Of a stretch of DNA of 64,000 bases, positions 55,985 through 63,499 are shown one piece after another. The position numbers were made by a program, and so were the translations under genes. Under the pieces are notes generated by a model. It did no database searches, was not told the origin of the DNA, and saw only the letters and a list, made by a program, of their open reading frames with translations. The stretch's first letter is position 1, and each line of letters opens with the position of its first letter. This DNA is from an uncultured Marivita sp. GTDB lineage: Bacteria > Pseudomonadota > Alphaproteobacteria > Rhodobacterales > Rhodobacteraceae. The stretch lies in the NCBI RefSeq assembly GCF_947488135.1, contig NZ_CANKYW010000010.1, positions 1 through 64,000 on the forward strand, written 5' to 3'.

Positions 55985-56461
55985 ATGAAATGGACCGGAC
56001 GGATTGTGTCCTGCTGCCTGATGGCGGTTCCGGCTCTGGCCGATATCGAGGACGCACGCGATCTGATGGAAGAGGGGCGTTTCGAGGAAGCGCGCGACGC
56101 CCTTTGGCCCGCCGCGCGCTCGGGCAATGCCGAGGCCGAGGAGCTGATCGGCGTGATGTACGCCCTCGGGCTCGGCGTCGAACAGGACCACGTCCGCGCG
56201 TTCGACTGGTATCTGCGGTCCGCGATGAAGGGTCACGCGGGCGCGCAATCGGGTGTCGGCTGGTATTATGAAACCGGTCTCGGCCTGCCCGCCCCCGACC
56301 TTGTCCGCGCGTTCCTGTGGTATCAGCTTTCGACCATCGGCGGAGACCCCGACGCCGCAATCTCGGTCGAGGAGGTGATTAAGAAGATGACGCCGGAGCA
56401 AATAGACCATGCGCAACAGCTCGTGGATGACTACCGGGTCTGGCTCTACCCGTTTCGGTAA
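55985..56461 (+). CDS. Sel1-repeat (TPR-like) exported protein
   Basis: Protein of 158 residues with a signal peptide (residues 1-19, ending ALA) and two to three Sel1-like repeats: ARSGNAEAEELIGVMYALG, AFDWYLRSAMKGHAGAQSGVGWYYETG and AFLWYQLSTIGGDP. Sel1 proteins act as periplasmic adaptors. The start lies only six bases from the candidate start of the divergent peroxidase gene. Confidence 0.8.
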   Translation: MKWTGRIVSCCLMAVPALADIEDARDLMEEGRFEEARDALWPAARSGNAEAEELIGVMYALGLGVEQDHVRAFDWYLRSAMKGHAGAQSGVGWYYETGLGLPAPDLVRAFLWYQLSTIGGDPDAAISVEEVIKKMTPEQIDHAQQLVDDYRVWLYPFR

Positions 56462-56556
56462 GTGTTGCGGATCGGGGTAGCAGGGGCAAGTGGCGGGAAT
56501 GTGGCGGTGCAATTATCGCGAAAAATCCAAGTTGAAGACTGTATGGCCCAAACTTC

Positions 56557-57075
56557 CTAAGTATGTTCGGTAAATGACTTGTGAAACGACAAGATAACTA
56601 TACTTGCAAGCCTGTGAGTGTTCATCGCTTCACTTATGGTTGTTTGCCTCAAGCCAGCGTGAGCAAAGTCGTGCCGCCAATCAAGTATCTGATCCAGTTG
56701 CTTGATTGGGTTTTTTCCGCTTAATTTGACTGCCATCTTCCTTCGGCGGTCCAAAACTTCGTCGAATCTATCACATAATGCTGTATCGAAAGTACTTGCA
56801 TATCTTCTCAAGTCACGATGCGAAATCTTGCTGCTAAGTTTCTTATAGTTTCTTTCTGTAAATCCTTCGAATTCTCTTCCAAATCTTGCAGCGTAGGAAA
56901 TCATCGTAGTCTTGACACAAGTTTCGTACATTGCAGCAATTGTTACTACGAGCATGCCCGCCAAATCGGCACGAAACTCGACTACTCCGCGTGACCCTGC
57001 GGGAACGAACTGATCCATTTCCTCGACAAGTTTATCGACCCGCAAGAAGTGTTCCTGTAGCTCGGCTGGAAGCAT
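56557..57075 (-). CDS. HEPN-domain protein, predicted RNase toxin
   Basis: Helical protein of 172 residues resembling the HEPN families typified by MAE_28990 or RiboL-PSP. The motif RHDFAHAG (Arg134, four residues, His139) is the R-x4-H active site of HEPN RNases. It begins exactly after the TAG of the upstream DUF262 gene, so the two form one operon. Base composition is distinctly AT-rich against its neighbours, suggesting recent transfer. Likely toxin or effector of a two-gene defence or toxin-antitoxin module; which partner neutralises it is unknown. Confidence 0.75.
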   Translation of the reverse strand: MLPAELQEHFLRVDKLVEEMDQFVPAGSRGVVEFRADLAGMLVVTIAAMYETCVKTTMISYAARFGREFEGFTERNYKKLSSKISHRDLRRYASTFDTALCDRFDEVLDRRRKMAVKLSGKNPIKQLDQILDWRHDFAHAGLRQTTISEAMNTHRLASIVILSFHKSFTEHT

Positions 57076-58140
57076 CTAGATCGTCTGTTTGGCGATTTCA
57101 ATCCTGCGTTGTAGCACAACTGTGTCTGTTGTGCCGCCCGTAATGCGCTCTAAAAACTCGGGAACTTCCAAAAGTCGTTTATATCCATCGCGAAGGCGAG
57201 TTCCGTCTATGGTGTCGTCTTCAAGTAGGGTCACCATGACAGCTTCAAGGACAGCGGAATTTATTATTCCGCGCGGCCTAAACGGCTTCTCTAGGTTCTC
57301 ACTAACCAATTCAGCCACCTTAGGGAACTTCTCTGCGAATTTTTCTGCTTCCGCGGAATCAAAATCACGGTTATCCTTCATGAATTTGTTCAGGTGGCTT
57401 AGCATTGGTTTTTCGTAGTCTTTCCAGCTATGAAACAGTGAAAAGAGTCGAAGCACCAACTCAACATCCTTTTGGTTTTTGTCGGGCTTCTTGAGTCCAA
57501 GAATTTTTTGCCATTCCGGCGTCTCATTCAATTTCCAGAGTTTGGAAACAATCTCACCCCTATAAACAGCGTTGCGAATTTCCTGCGGCTTCAGAAGTGT
57601 GCCTCCAGTATTAAGGCGTTCGAAGATGTGGAATACGCTATCTCCAGTGCCGGAAGGAGTAATCTGGCGGATATTGATCGCTCTAAGGGTTGAGTTTCGA
57701 ACTTTCCTCTGGTAGCGTGGAGGGAGTTCTTCGAATGTTTTGCCGTTGAAGTCGGAACGTTCTGCTAAGCCTTTGAGTCGAAATACCTGCCGCTTGCCCT
57801 TATCATCAGCTTCACCAAAGTATCCTTCAATGAAATATTTGACCGACATTAAACGTTGTTGGCCATCTATTACCTCAAGTTCTCCCTGATCATTCTCGTA
57901 GAGAAACACCTGTGGAACGGGAAGGCCCATCAAGAATGATTCTATGAGTTTTGATGACTGTTCGATCTTCCAAACAAATTTGCGTTGGTAGAAAGGTATT
58001 ATGATATCTCCACGCTGTATCTGGGAAGCCAATAACTCAAGTGATGGATCCGAAGGTGCGACCGAGATGTCAAATTCAACATAAGGCTCCTCGTCAATTT
58101 CTTCGACTGTTTCCAGTAGTTCTTCGTCAGCGATGCTCAA
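57076..58140 (-). CDS. DUF262 (ParB/Srx-like) protein paired with HEPN
   Basis: Protein of 354 residues with the DUF262 signature: IIIPFYQRKFVWKIEQSSKL (QRxFVW at about 52-57) and LEVIDGQQRLMSVKYF (DGQQR at about 92-96). The N-terminus is acidic. DUF262 has a ParB/sulfiredoxin-like fold and occurs in GmrSD-type DNA-modification-dependent restriction. Here the GmrS-type HNH partner is missing, and a HEPN RNase gene takes its place. AT-rich and probably acquired. DUF262 assignment is strong; the role in sensing phage or DNA is inferred. Confidence 0.85.
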   Translation of the reverse strand: MSIADEELLETVEEIDEEPYVEFDISVAPSDPSLELLASQIQRGDIIIPFYQRKFVWKIEQSSKLIESFLMGLPVPQVFLYENDQGELEVIDGQQRLMSVKYFIEGYFGEADDKGKRQVFRLKGLAERSDFNGKTFEELPPRYQRKVRNSTLRAINIRQITPSGTGDSVFHIFERLNTGGTLLKPQEIRNAVYRGEIVSKLWKLNETPEWQKILGLKKPDKNQKDVELVLRLFSLFHSWKDYEKPMLSHLNKFMKDNRDFDSAEAEKFAEKFPKVAELVSENLEKPFRPRGIINSAVLEAVMVTLLEDDTIDGTRLRDGYKRLLEVPEFLERITGGTTDTVVLQRRIEIAKQTI

Positions 58141-58287
58141 GTTGTACCTAACTCTTCGTTCCAGAGATTGCCTTGCTGAGTACCAAGCATGACTACTTTG
58201 GTAGCTCGTTGCAACAATCCTGAGTCATTTTTCGACATTCAGTTAGACAGTTATAGAGGACGTCGATGTAGGGTTGAACAGTCAACA
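58141..58287. promoter_or_regulatory. Promoter region of the DUF262-HEPN operon
   Basis: AT-rich stretch upstream of the DUF262 start on the minus strand, ending at the first palindrome. No exact promoter boxes could be fixed and no gene was recognised. Confidence 0.35.
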
Positions 58288-58846
58288 GCGGGCGGAGCCC
58301 GCCGCGCATCGTCATGCTGGAAGCATGCCTCTGGCATGACGCGCCCCCACGCGGCGGCGATTTGGGTGAGGCAGGGGGAACCTCAGACCCTCTTCGGATA
58401 TGGCAGAGATAAACCACGCCACTCGGCCGTCGGATTGCCCCTTCGCGCGTCGGCGATGCGCGGCACTTCCCAAGCGGGCGACCGAGCCTTCGAAGGCTCG
58501 GGGCACGTCTTTTCGAAAAGACGTGCCACCGCGCGGTGCATATCGAATGCGTTAACCCTCCATCCCCCATACCTCCCGCCACAAAGCGCTTTGAGCGGGA
58601 AGGGTCACTCCCATGCCGCGACACTACATGACACATCTCTCACATGCCGGAAGGCTGACCATGAGAGACCGGTTTCCGAACAGGCCCTGAGACCCAGGGT
58701 ACAGGTCGCCCGTTGAATCGGGGATCGTTAGAGAACTGTCAGACCCATAAGGGCGGCGCCGCTTCTTCTCTGAAACACACGTCATCCTCGGGCTCGACCC
58801 GAGGACCTCATGCAAACCGGATCCTCGGGTCACGCCCGAGGATGAC
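58288..58846. repeat. Array of perfect palindromes and inverted repeats
   Basis: Five separate inverted repeats lie in about 560 non-coding bases. They are GCGGGC-GGA-GCCCGC at 58288-58302, and GTCATGC / GCATGAC at 58311-58340. Then come a perfect 20-base palindrome (CCGAGCCTTCGAAGGCTCGG) at 58482-58501 and, directly abutting, a perfect 26-base palindrome at 58502-58527 with GGCACGTC arms. Last is a 13-base-arm repeat (GTCATCCTCGGGC / GCCCGAGGATGAC) at 58781-58846, each arm with its own inner complement (CGACCCGAGGA). Both abutting palindromes share the centre TTCGAA. The last element resembles dispersed repeats seen in alphaproteobacterial spacers. Confidence 0.75.
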
Positions 58847-58873
58847 GATACGCTGTGCCTTGATTTCTCCAAC

Positions 58874-58904
58874 GAAAAAGGCCCCGGAGTTTCCTCCGAG
58901 GCCC
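58874..58904 (-). terminator. Rho-independent terminator of the TRAP operon
   Basis: On the minus strand GGCCTCGGAG, loop GAAA, CTCCGGGGCC and then TTTTT. A strong stem with a poly-T tail, 22 bases after the TRAP binding-protein stop. Confidence 0.92.
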
Positions 58905-58925
58905 AGAACCGCGTGCAGTACGAGG

Positions 58926-59984
58926 TCAGTTCAGATCGGCCTCGTATTCTGCCGCAAGGTCCGCTTCGGCTTCCTCGACCGCCTTGGTCAGCGCGTCGAA
59001 GATTTCCGGGCCGCCTTCGACGTTCTCCTGGAACCAGTCGAACACCGGCGACGCCGCCTCGCGGAAGGCTTCTTTCTCTTCCGGTGTCGGCACATAGAGG
59101 TCCCCGCCACCGGCGACGAACTCTTCATAGGCCTGGATCGACTTGCGCTTCGGGCTGGCGAATGTCGCCTGTTGCAGCGCGTAGAACCCGTCCGCCACCA
59201 CGCGGCGCAGGTCTTCGGGCATGGACATGAATTTCTCGTTGTTCATCACCCAGATCGCACCCATGTAGGCGTGCCCGTCCAGCGTGAGGTATTGCAGGCC
59301 CGCATCCGGGAACTTCATGCCCATGATGTCGGTGATGCCGTTCTTGGACCCGTCCACAACCCCGGTCTGGAGCGAGGTGAAGAGCTCGGGCCAGCTGATC
59401 GGGGTCGGCGACGCGCCCAGCACCTTGACCAGCTCTTGCGGCAGGTCAGCGACCACCGTGCGGATCTTGAGCCCTTCGAGATCGGAGGGCTGCGTCACAC
59501 GGCGCTGCGTGTTGGCGAAGTTGCGCCAGCCGCCGGTGTTGCCGATGGTCATGATGCGGATCGTGTCACCGGAATCCTCGAGCGCCATGTCGCGCATCGT
59601 GCGGGTGAAGTCACCCGACAGCACATGCTCCGCCACGCGGTCATCCGACATGAGATACGGCAGGTCCAGCACCTGCACGTAGGGGAAGATCCCCGCAGCC
59701 CCGCCCGAGGTGGTCACGAATACGTCGATGGACCCGTCAGAGACGCCCTGCAAACACTCCGCCCCGCCAGAGCAAAGCTGCGTGCCGATGAAAAGCTCGA
59801 CCGCGATGCGCCCGTTGGAGGCGTTCTCGACATGGTTCTTGAAGACGACCAGACCGTCGTAATCCTCGTCGTTCTCGTTCGAGTTGGCAGTCGCGCGGAT
59901 GGTGAAATCCTGCGCCGCTGCGGTGATCGCGCTGCCAGCCAGCAGTGCTGCGGTCAGTGCCGCCGTTGTAAGACCTTTGAGCAT
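58926..59984 (-). CDS. TRAP transporter solute-binding protein, DctP type
   Basis: Periplasmic protein of 352 residues with a signal peptide (residues 1-24, ending AAA). Family marks are TSGGAAGIFPYVQVLDLPYLM, DLEGLKIRTVVADLP (with the substrate carboxylate-binding Arg in this region) and FTSLQTGVVDGSKNGI. The ATG at 59984 follows AGGGAGAA. It is the last gene of the dctQ-dctM-dctP-like operon. Carboxylate-type substrate likely, identity unknown. Confidence 0.88.
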   Translation of the reverse strand: MLKGLTTAALTAALLAGSAITAAAQDFTIRATANSNENDEDYDGLVVFKNHVENASNGRIAVELFIGTQLCSGGAECLQGVSDGSIDVFVTTSGGAAGIFPYVQVLDLPYLMSDDRVAEHVLSGDFTRTMRDMALEDSGDTIRIMTIGNTGGWRNFANTQRRVTQPSDLEGLKIRTVVADLPQELVKVLGASPTPISWPELFTSLQTGVVDGSKNGITDIMGMKFPDAGLQYLTLDGHAYMGAIWVMNNEKFMSMPEDLRRVVADGFYALQQATFASPKRKSIQAYEEFVAGGGDLYVPTPEEKEAFREAASPVFDWFQENVEGGPEIFDALTKAVEEAEADLAAEYEADLN

Positions 59985-60042
59985 TTGGTTCTCCCTGTTG
60001 CTTCTCGTTGGTCGGTTGCGCGGATCGTAGGATCCGCAGGTG

Positions 60043-61332
60043 TCAGTCCGCAAACCCCGTAAGGCGCGGGATGGTCATGGATATCTCGGGGATGAAGGTG
60101 ATGAGGAAAATCACCACGATCTCGATGGCGAGGAACGGCAGAATCGCCTTGGAAATGGTCTCGACCCGTTCGCCCGAAACGCTGGAGGCGACAAACAGCA
60201 CCAGCCCCATCGGCGGCGTGGCCAGGCCCACGGTCAGGTTCACCGACATGATGATGGCAAAGTGGATCGGATCGACACCAAGGTCCACGAAGATCGGACC
60301 GAGGATGGGTCCGAGGATGATGATGGCGGGGCCTGCGTCGAGGAACATGCCCACGACGAAGAGCAGCAGGTTGATCAGGAACAAGAGGATCAAGGGGTTC
60401 TCGGACAGCCCGAGAACGAACTCTGCGAGAATTTCAGGCGTGTGCGACAGCGACACCACCGTCTTGAACGCCATCGCGGCGCCAACCAGCAACAGCACCG
60501 TGGCCGAGGTCATCGCGGCGCGCATGAAGACGTCGGGCAGGTCCCTGAGCTTGAGCGTGTTCAGAACGAACATGCCGATGATGATGGCATAGCCCACGGC
60601 CACGGCGGCGGCCTCGGTCGGGGTGAAGACACCGGCCAGGATACCGCCCAGGATGATCACCGGCGTCATCAGCGGGAAGAACGCCTTGAGCGATGCCTGT
60701 CCCCGTTCGCCCCAGCTTGCCTTGGCGCGTGAGGCCGGAAAGCCATAGCGGTCGGCCTGTAACTTGACCATCAGCATCAGGCCCACCCCGACGAGGATGC
60801 CCGGGACAATGCCCGCGAGGAACAGCGCGGCAACGGACTCGCCCATGACGTAGGCATAGATGATCATGATGCCTGAGGGCGGGATGATGGGACCAATGAC
60901 CGAGCTGGCAGCGGTGATCGCAGCAGCGAATTTGCGGGTGTAGCCTTCCTTTTCCATGGCCGGGATCAGCATGGAGCCGAGCGCCGAGGTGTCCGCCACC
61001 GCAGACCCGGACAGTCCCGCGAACAGCATCGAGGACAACACGTTCACATGCGCAAGCCCGCCCCGGAAATGGCCCATCATCGCCTGGCTGAATTCCACCA
61101 GCCGCATGGTGATGCCGCCCCGGTTCATCAACTCGCCCGCCAGCATGAAGAACGGGATCGCCATGAGCGGGAAAGAGGCCATGCCGTTATAGACATTGCG
61201 GTAGAGCAGGATCAGGTCGCGGTCCTGACCGTTGAGCCAAAGCAGAATGCCTGGTGCCGCGAGCATCCCGAAGAAGACCGGCAATCCGATCATCAGGAAG
61301 AGCAGGAACAGGGGCAGGAACCAGACCAGCAT
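60043..61332 (-). CDS. TRAP transporter large permease, DctM type
   Basis: Membrane protein of 429 residues with about twelve helices, including the start FLPLFLLFLMIGLPVFFGML and IGPIIPPSGIMIIYAY. It drives sodium-coupled uptake with the small permease. Lies between the small permease and binding-protein genes. Confidence 0.9.
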   Translation of the reverse strand: MLVWFLPLFLLFLMIGLPVFFGMLAAPGILLWLNGQDRDLILLYRNVYNGMASFPLMAIPFFMLAGELMNRGGITMRLVEFSQAMMGHFRGGLAHVNVLSSMLFAGLSGSAVADTSALGSMLIPAMEKEGYTRKFAAAITAASSVIGPIIPPSGIMIIYAYVMGESVAALFLAGIVPGILVGVGLMLMVKLQADRYGFPASRAKASWGERGQASLKAFFPLMTPVIILGGILAGVFTPTEAAAVAVGYAIIIGMFVLNTLKLRDLPDVFMRAAMTSATVLLLVGAAMAFKTVVSLSHTPEILAEFVLGLSENPLILLFLINLLLFVVGMFLDAGPAIIILGPILGPIFVDLGVDPIHFAIIMSVNLTVGLATPPMGLVLFVASSVSGERVETISKAILPFLAIEIVVIFLITFIPEISMTIPRLTGFAD

Positions 61333-61337
61333 CAGGC

Positions 61338-61916
61338 TTACTCCACCGTCAATTCGGCATCATAGGCGGGGCGCAGACGGTCTTCCCCTCCGGCCAGCGT
61401 GATGAGATTGCGCAGGATCAATTCGATATTGACGACAAGGAGCAGCCAAAGGCCAATCACCAACGAAGCGATCTGCCAGGAGTTGGGCATCTTCACCCAG
61501 CCATCCGGCGTCGGGTATTTGAGAGACGCGCTTTTGAACTTGCCCGCAAGGCTGGTCATTTCGCCCAGCCCCATCTGCGCGCCGATATACAGCACCGCAC
61601 CAGAGATCAGCAGCAGCACCAGCGCAAGAAATGCAGCGCCGCGTTTCGGTAGGGCAGAGGAAAGGACCTCGAGCGCCACGAACCCGCCGCGCCGATAAGC
61701 CGAGGGCGCAATGGCGGCGGTCATCCAGAGCATCAGGAAAATGGCCAACTCTTCGGGCCAAGGCAGGGCGTTGCCCAAAACGTACCGACAAAAGACTTGT
61801 AGAAGGATGGCGCAGACCATCAGGCCGATCGCGACAATCGCAATCCAACGCCCGATGCGCAGGACGATGTCGAGCGTGACCTCCAATGGTCTCAGCAGCC
61901 AAAGCAATATGGCCAT
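61338..61916 (-). CDS. TRAP transporter small permease, DctQ type
   Basis: Four-helix protein of 192 residues. The first helix is WIAIVAIGLMVCAILLQVFC, followed by the DctQ motif RYVLGNALPWPEELAIFLMLWM. GGGAGGAGG precedes the ATG at 61916. First gene of the TRAP operon. Confidence 0.88.
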   Translation of the reverse strand: MAILLWLLRPLEVTLDIVLRIGRWIAIVAIGLMVCAILLQVFCRYVLGNALPWPEELAIFLMLWMTAAIAPSAYRRGGFVALEVLSSALPKRGAAFLALVLLLISGAVLYIGAQMGLGEMTSLAGKFKSASLKYPTPDGWVKMPNSWQIASLVIGLWLLLVVNIELILRNLITLAGGEDRLRPAYDAELTVE

Positions 61917-61987
61917 GACTGGCCTCCTCCCGTGTCCCACATCGGCCTCCTCGCCGATGGCTCCGTTTATTGTGTTATCGGAGCGGT

Positions 61988-62494
61988 TTATGTCGGTTCA
62001 GTAAAGCCTCCGTAGCGTCCGCTGTAAAACAAAAGCGGGTCTCCGTCCCGCGACGTGACCTTGGTGACGCGTGCCACAACAATCGAATGGTCGCCGCCGT
62101 CATATTCTGCGGTCTTGGTGCATTCGAACCGGCTCAGGCAATTGTCCAGAAGCGGCACGCCATGATCGCCCACATGCCAGTCGAACTGATCGAACGGATT
62201 TCCGTCCCGCGCGAAGGCCTTGCACAGCCCGGCCTGTTCCGCAGCGACCACGTGAATGGCAAAGTGATCGGCGGCCATGAAGAACGGATACCGGCTCGAG
62301 GATTTGGCCGGCGACCAGAGCACCAGCGGCGGATCGAGCGAGACCGACGCAAAGCTGTTGGCGGTGATGCCCAGCGGTCCGTCGCCCGTGTCGCAGGTCA
62401 CGACGGTGACGCCCGTGCCGAACCGGCCAAGCGCATGGCGATAGTCGCGCGCTGTGTCCAGCGTAGGTTCAAAGCTGTGCGTCAAGGCATTCAT
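61988..62494 (-). CDS. Flavin reductase family protein
   Basis: FMN-binding reductase-like protein of 168 residues (HpaC/RutF type): ALGRFGTGVTVVTCDTGDG, GITANSFASVSLDPPLVLW, and a C-terminal SIVVARVTKV region. It supplies reduced flavin to a two-component monooxygenase. A SsuD-like monooxygenase fragment lies upstream on the same strand, with an aldo/keto reductase between, so the set may form a flavin-dependent catabolic cluster. Confidence 0.85.
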   Translation of the reverse strand: MNALTHSFEPTLDTARDYRHALGRFGTGVTVVTCDTGDGPLGITANSFASVSLDPPLVLWSPAKSSSRYPFFMAADHFAIHVVAAEQAGLCKAFARDGNPFDQFDWHVGDHGVPLLDNCLSRFECTKTAEYDGGDHSIVVARVTKVTSRDGDPLLFYSGRYGGFTEPT

Positions 62495-62502
62495 CGCTGT
62501 TC

Positions 62503-63390
62503 TCAGGCCACTTCATGTCCAAGGGCGTGTGTGTAGAGGTCAAACCAAGTCTCCCGGTCGATCTGGATTTTCGCAGCATCGCCGATGCGTGCGATGCGGT
62601 CCAGATTGTTGGTGCCGAGGACAGGTAGAATGCGCGACGGATGCGCCAAGAGCCAGGCGACCGCGACGGCGGCTTCGTCAACGCCGTGATCGTCACCGAT
62701 CTTCTTGAGTGCAGCGCGCAAGGCGGCGTTCTTGCCGTCGAACAAGGCGCCACCGCCAAGCGGCGACCACGCCATTAAGGGCTGGCCGTTCTTCTGGTGG
62801 AAGGCGATGTCACCATTGGTGAAGGGCGCGTGGTGCAGAAGGCTGATCTCGATCTGGTTGGTGACCAGGGGGGATTTCATCGATGCCTGCAACAGCTCCC
62901 AATCCCAAGGGCGGAAATTCGACACACCCACCGCGCGCACCTTGCCCGATGCCACGACCTCGTCCAGGGCTGCACCGGTTTCGCAGGCATCCATCAACGG
63001 ATCGGGACGGTGGATCAGCAGCAGGTCGATATGGTCGATCTTCATCAGCCGCAGCGAATGATCCACCGAGGACAGGATATGCGCGCGGGACGTGTCGTAG
63101 TGCTTGACCTTCGCATCCATGTAGCGGCCCACTGGGGCGACGATATCGCATTTGGTCACGATTTCGATCCGGTTGCGAAGATCTTTCGTGAGCGCGTTGC
63201 CCATGATTTCCTCAGCCTCATACCCGCCGTAGATATCCGCCTGATCCATCGTCGTGATGCCCTGATCGAGGCACGCGCTGATCTTGTTGCGGATATGCTC
63301 CACGCTGGTGTCGGCATCGTCGCCAAGCCGCCACATGCCGTAGACGAGGCGGCTCATTTCGAGGTCGTCGGTGAATGTGACGCGGTCCAT
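62503..63390 (-). CDS. Aldo/keto reductase
   Basis: TIM-barrel oxidoreductase of 295 residues. The catalytic tetrad is present: Asp in TMDQADIYGGYEAEE with its Tyr, Lys in IVTKCDI, and His in DLLLIHRPDPLMD. The NADP end is PVLGTNNLDRI. The ATG at 63390 is six bases from GAGAGG; an ATG two codons earlier abuts that site. It is followed by the flavin reductase gene after eight bases. Substrate unknown. Confidence 0.86.
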   Translation of the reverse strand: MDRVTFTDDLEMSRLVYGMWRLGDDADTSVEHIRNKISACLDQGITTMDQADIYGGYEAEEIMGNALTKDLRNRIEIVTKCDIVAPVGRYMDAKVKHYDTSRAHILSSVDHSLRLMKIDHIDLLLIHRPDPLMDACETGAALDEVVASGKVRAVGVSNFRPWDWELLQASMKSPLVTNQIEISLLHHAPFTNGDIAFHQKNGQPLMAWSPLGGGALFDGKNAALRAALKKIGDDHGVDEAAVAVAWLLAHPSRILPVLGTNNLDRIARIGDAAKIQIDRETWFDLYTHALGHEVA

Positions 63391-63437
63391 GGTCATCCTC
63401 TCAAACTCTTGTAAATGATTTCGCAACCGCTCTCTGA

Positions 63438-63460
63438 CAGATTCTTCGTAGAAGAATCTG
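63438..63460. terminator. Perfect short hairpin between monooxygenase and AKR genes
   Basis: Ten-base perfect arms CAGATTCTTC / GAAGAATCTG with a three-base loop. No T-run follows on the minus strand, so termination is doubtful. It may be an operator or stability element. Confidence 0.45.
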
Positions 63461-63499
63461 GGCGCGCTCCATAAAATTCTGGGGAACGGCGCGTGGTCA

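Noticed and set aside
54689-56512. Extended 607-residue peroxidase frame
   Set aside because: The first 170 or so residues lie antisense to the Sel1-repeat gene and precede a clear signal peptide; they have no sensible composition.
56557-58140. DUF262-HEPN module as a complete GmrSD restriction system
   Set aside because: No HNH (DUF1524) domain is seen in either protein, so the classical GmrSD label does not fit.
58288-58846. Palindrome array as a CRISPR
   Set aside because: The repeats differ in sequence and spacing, there are no unique spacers of regular size, and no cas genes are nearby.
58189-58872. Short open frames in the palindrome-rich spacer
   Set aside because: Composition is dominated by the palindromes, and no ribosome binding sites or families were found.
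58713-60062. Long plus-strand frame opposite the TRAP binding protein
   Set aside because: His/Arg-rich shadow; the minus-strand DctP gene has a signal peptide, family motifs and a terminator.
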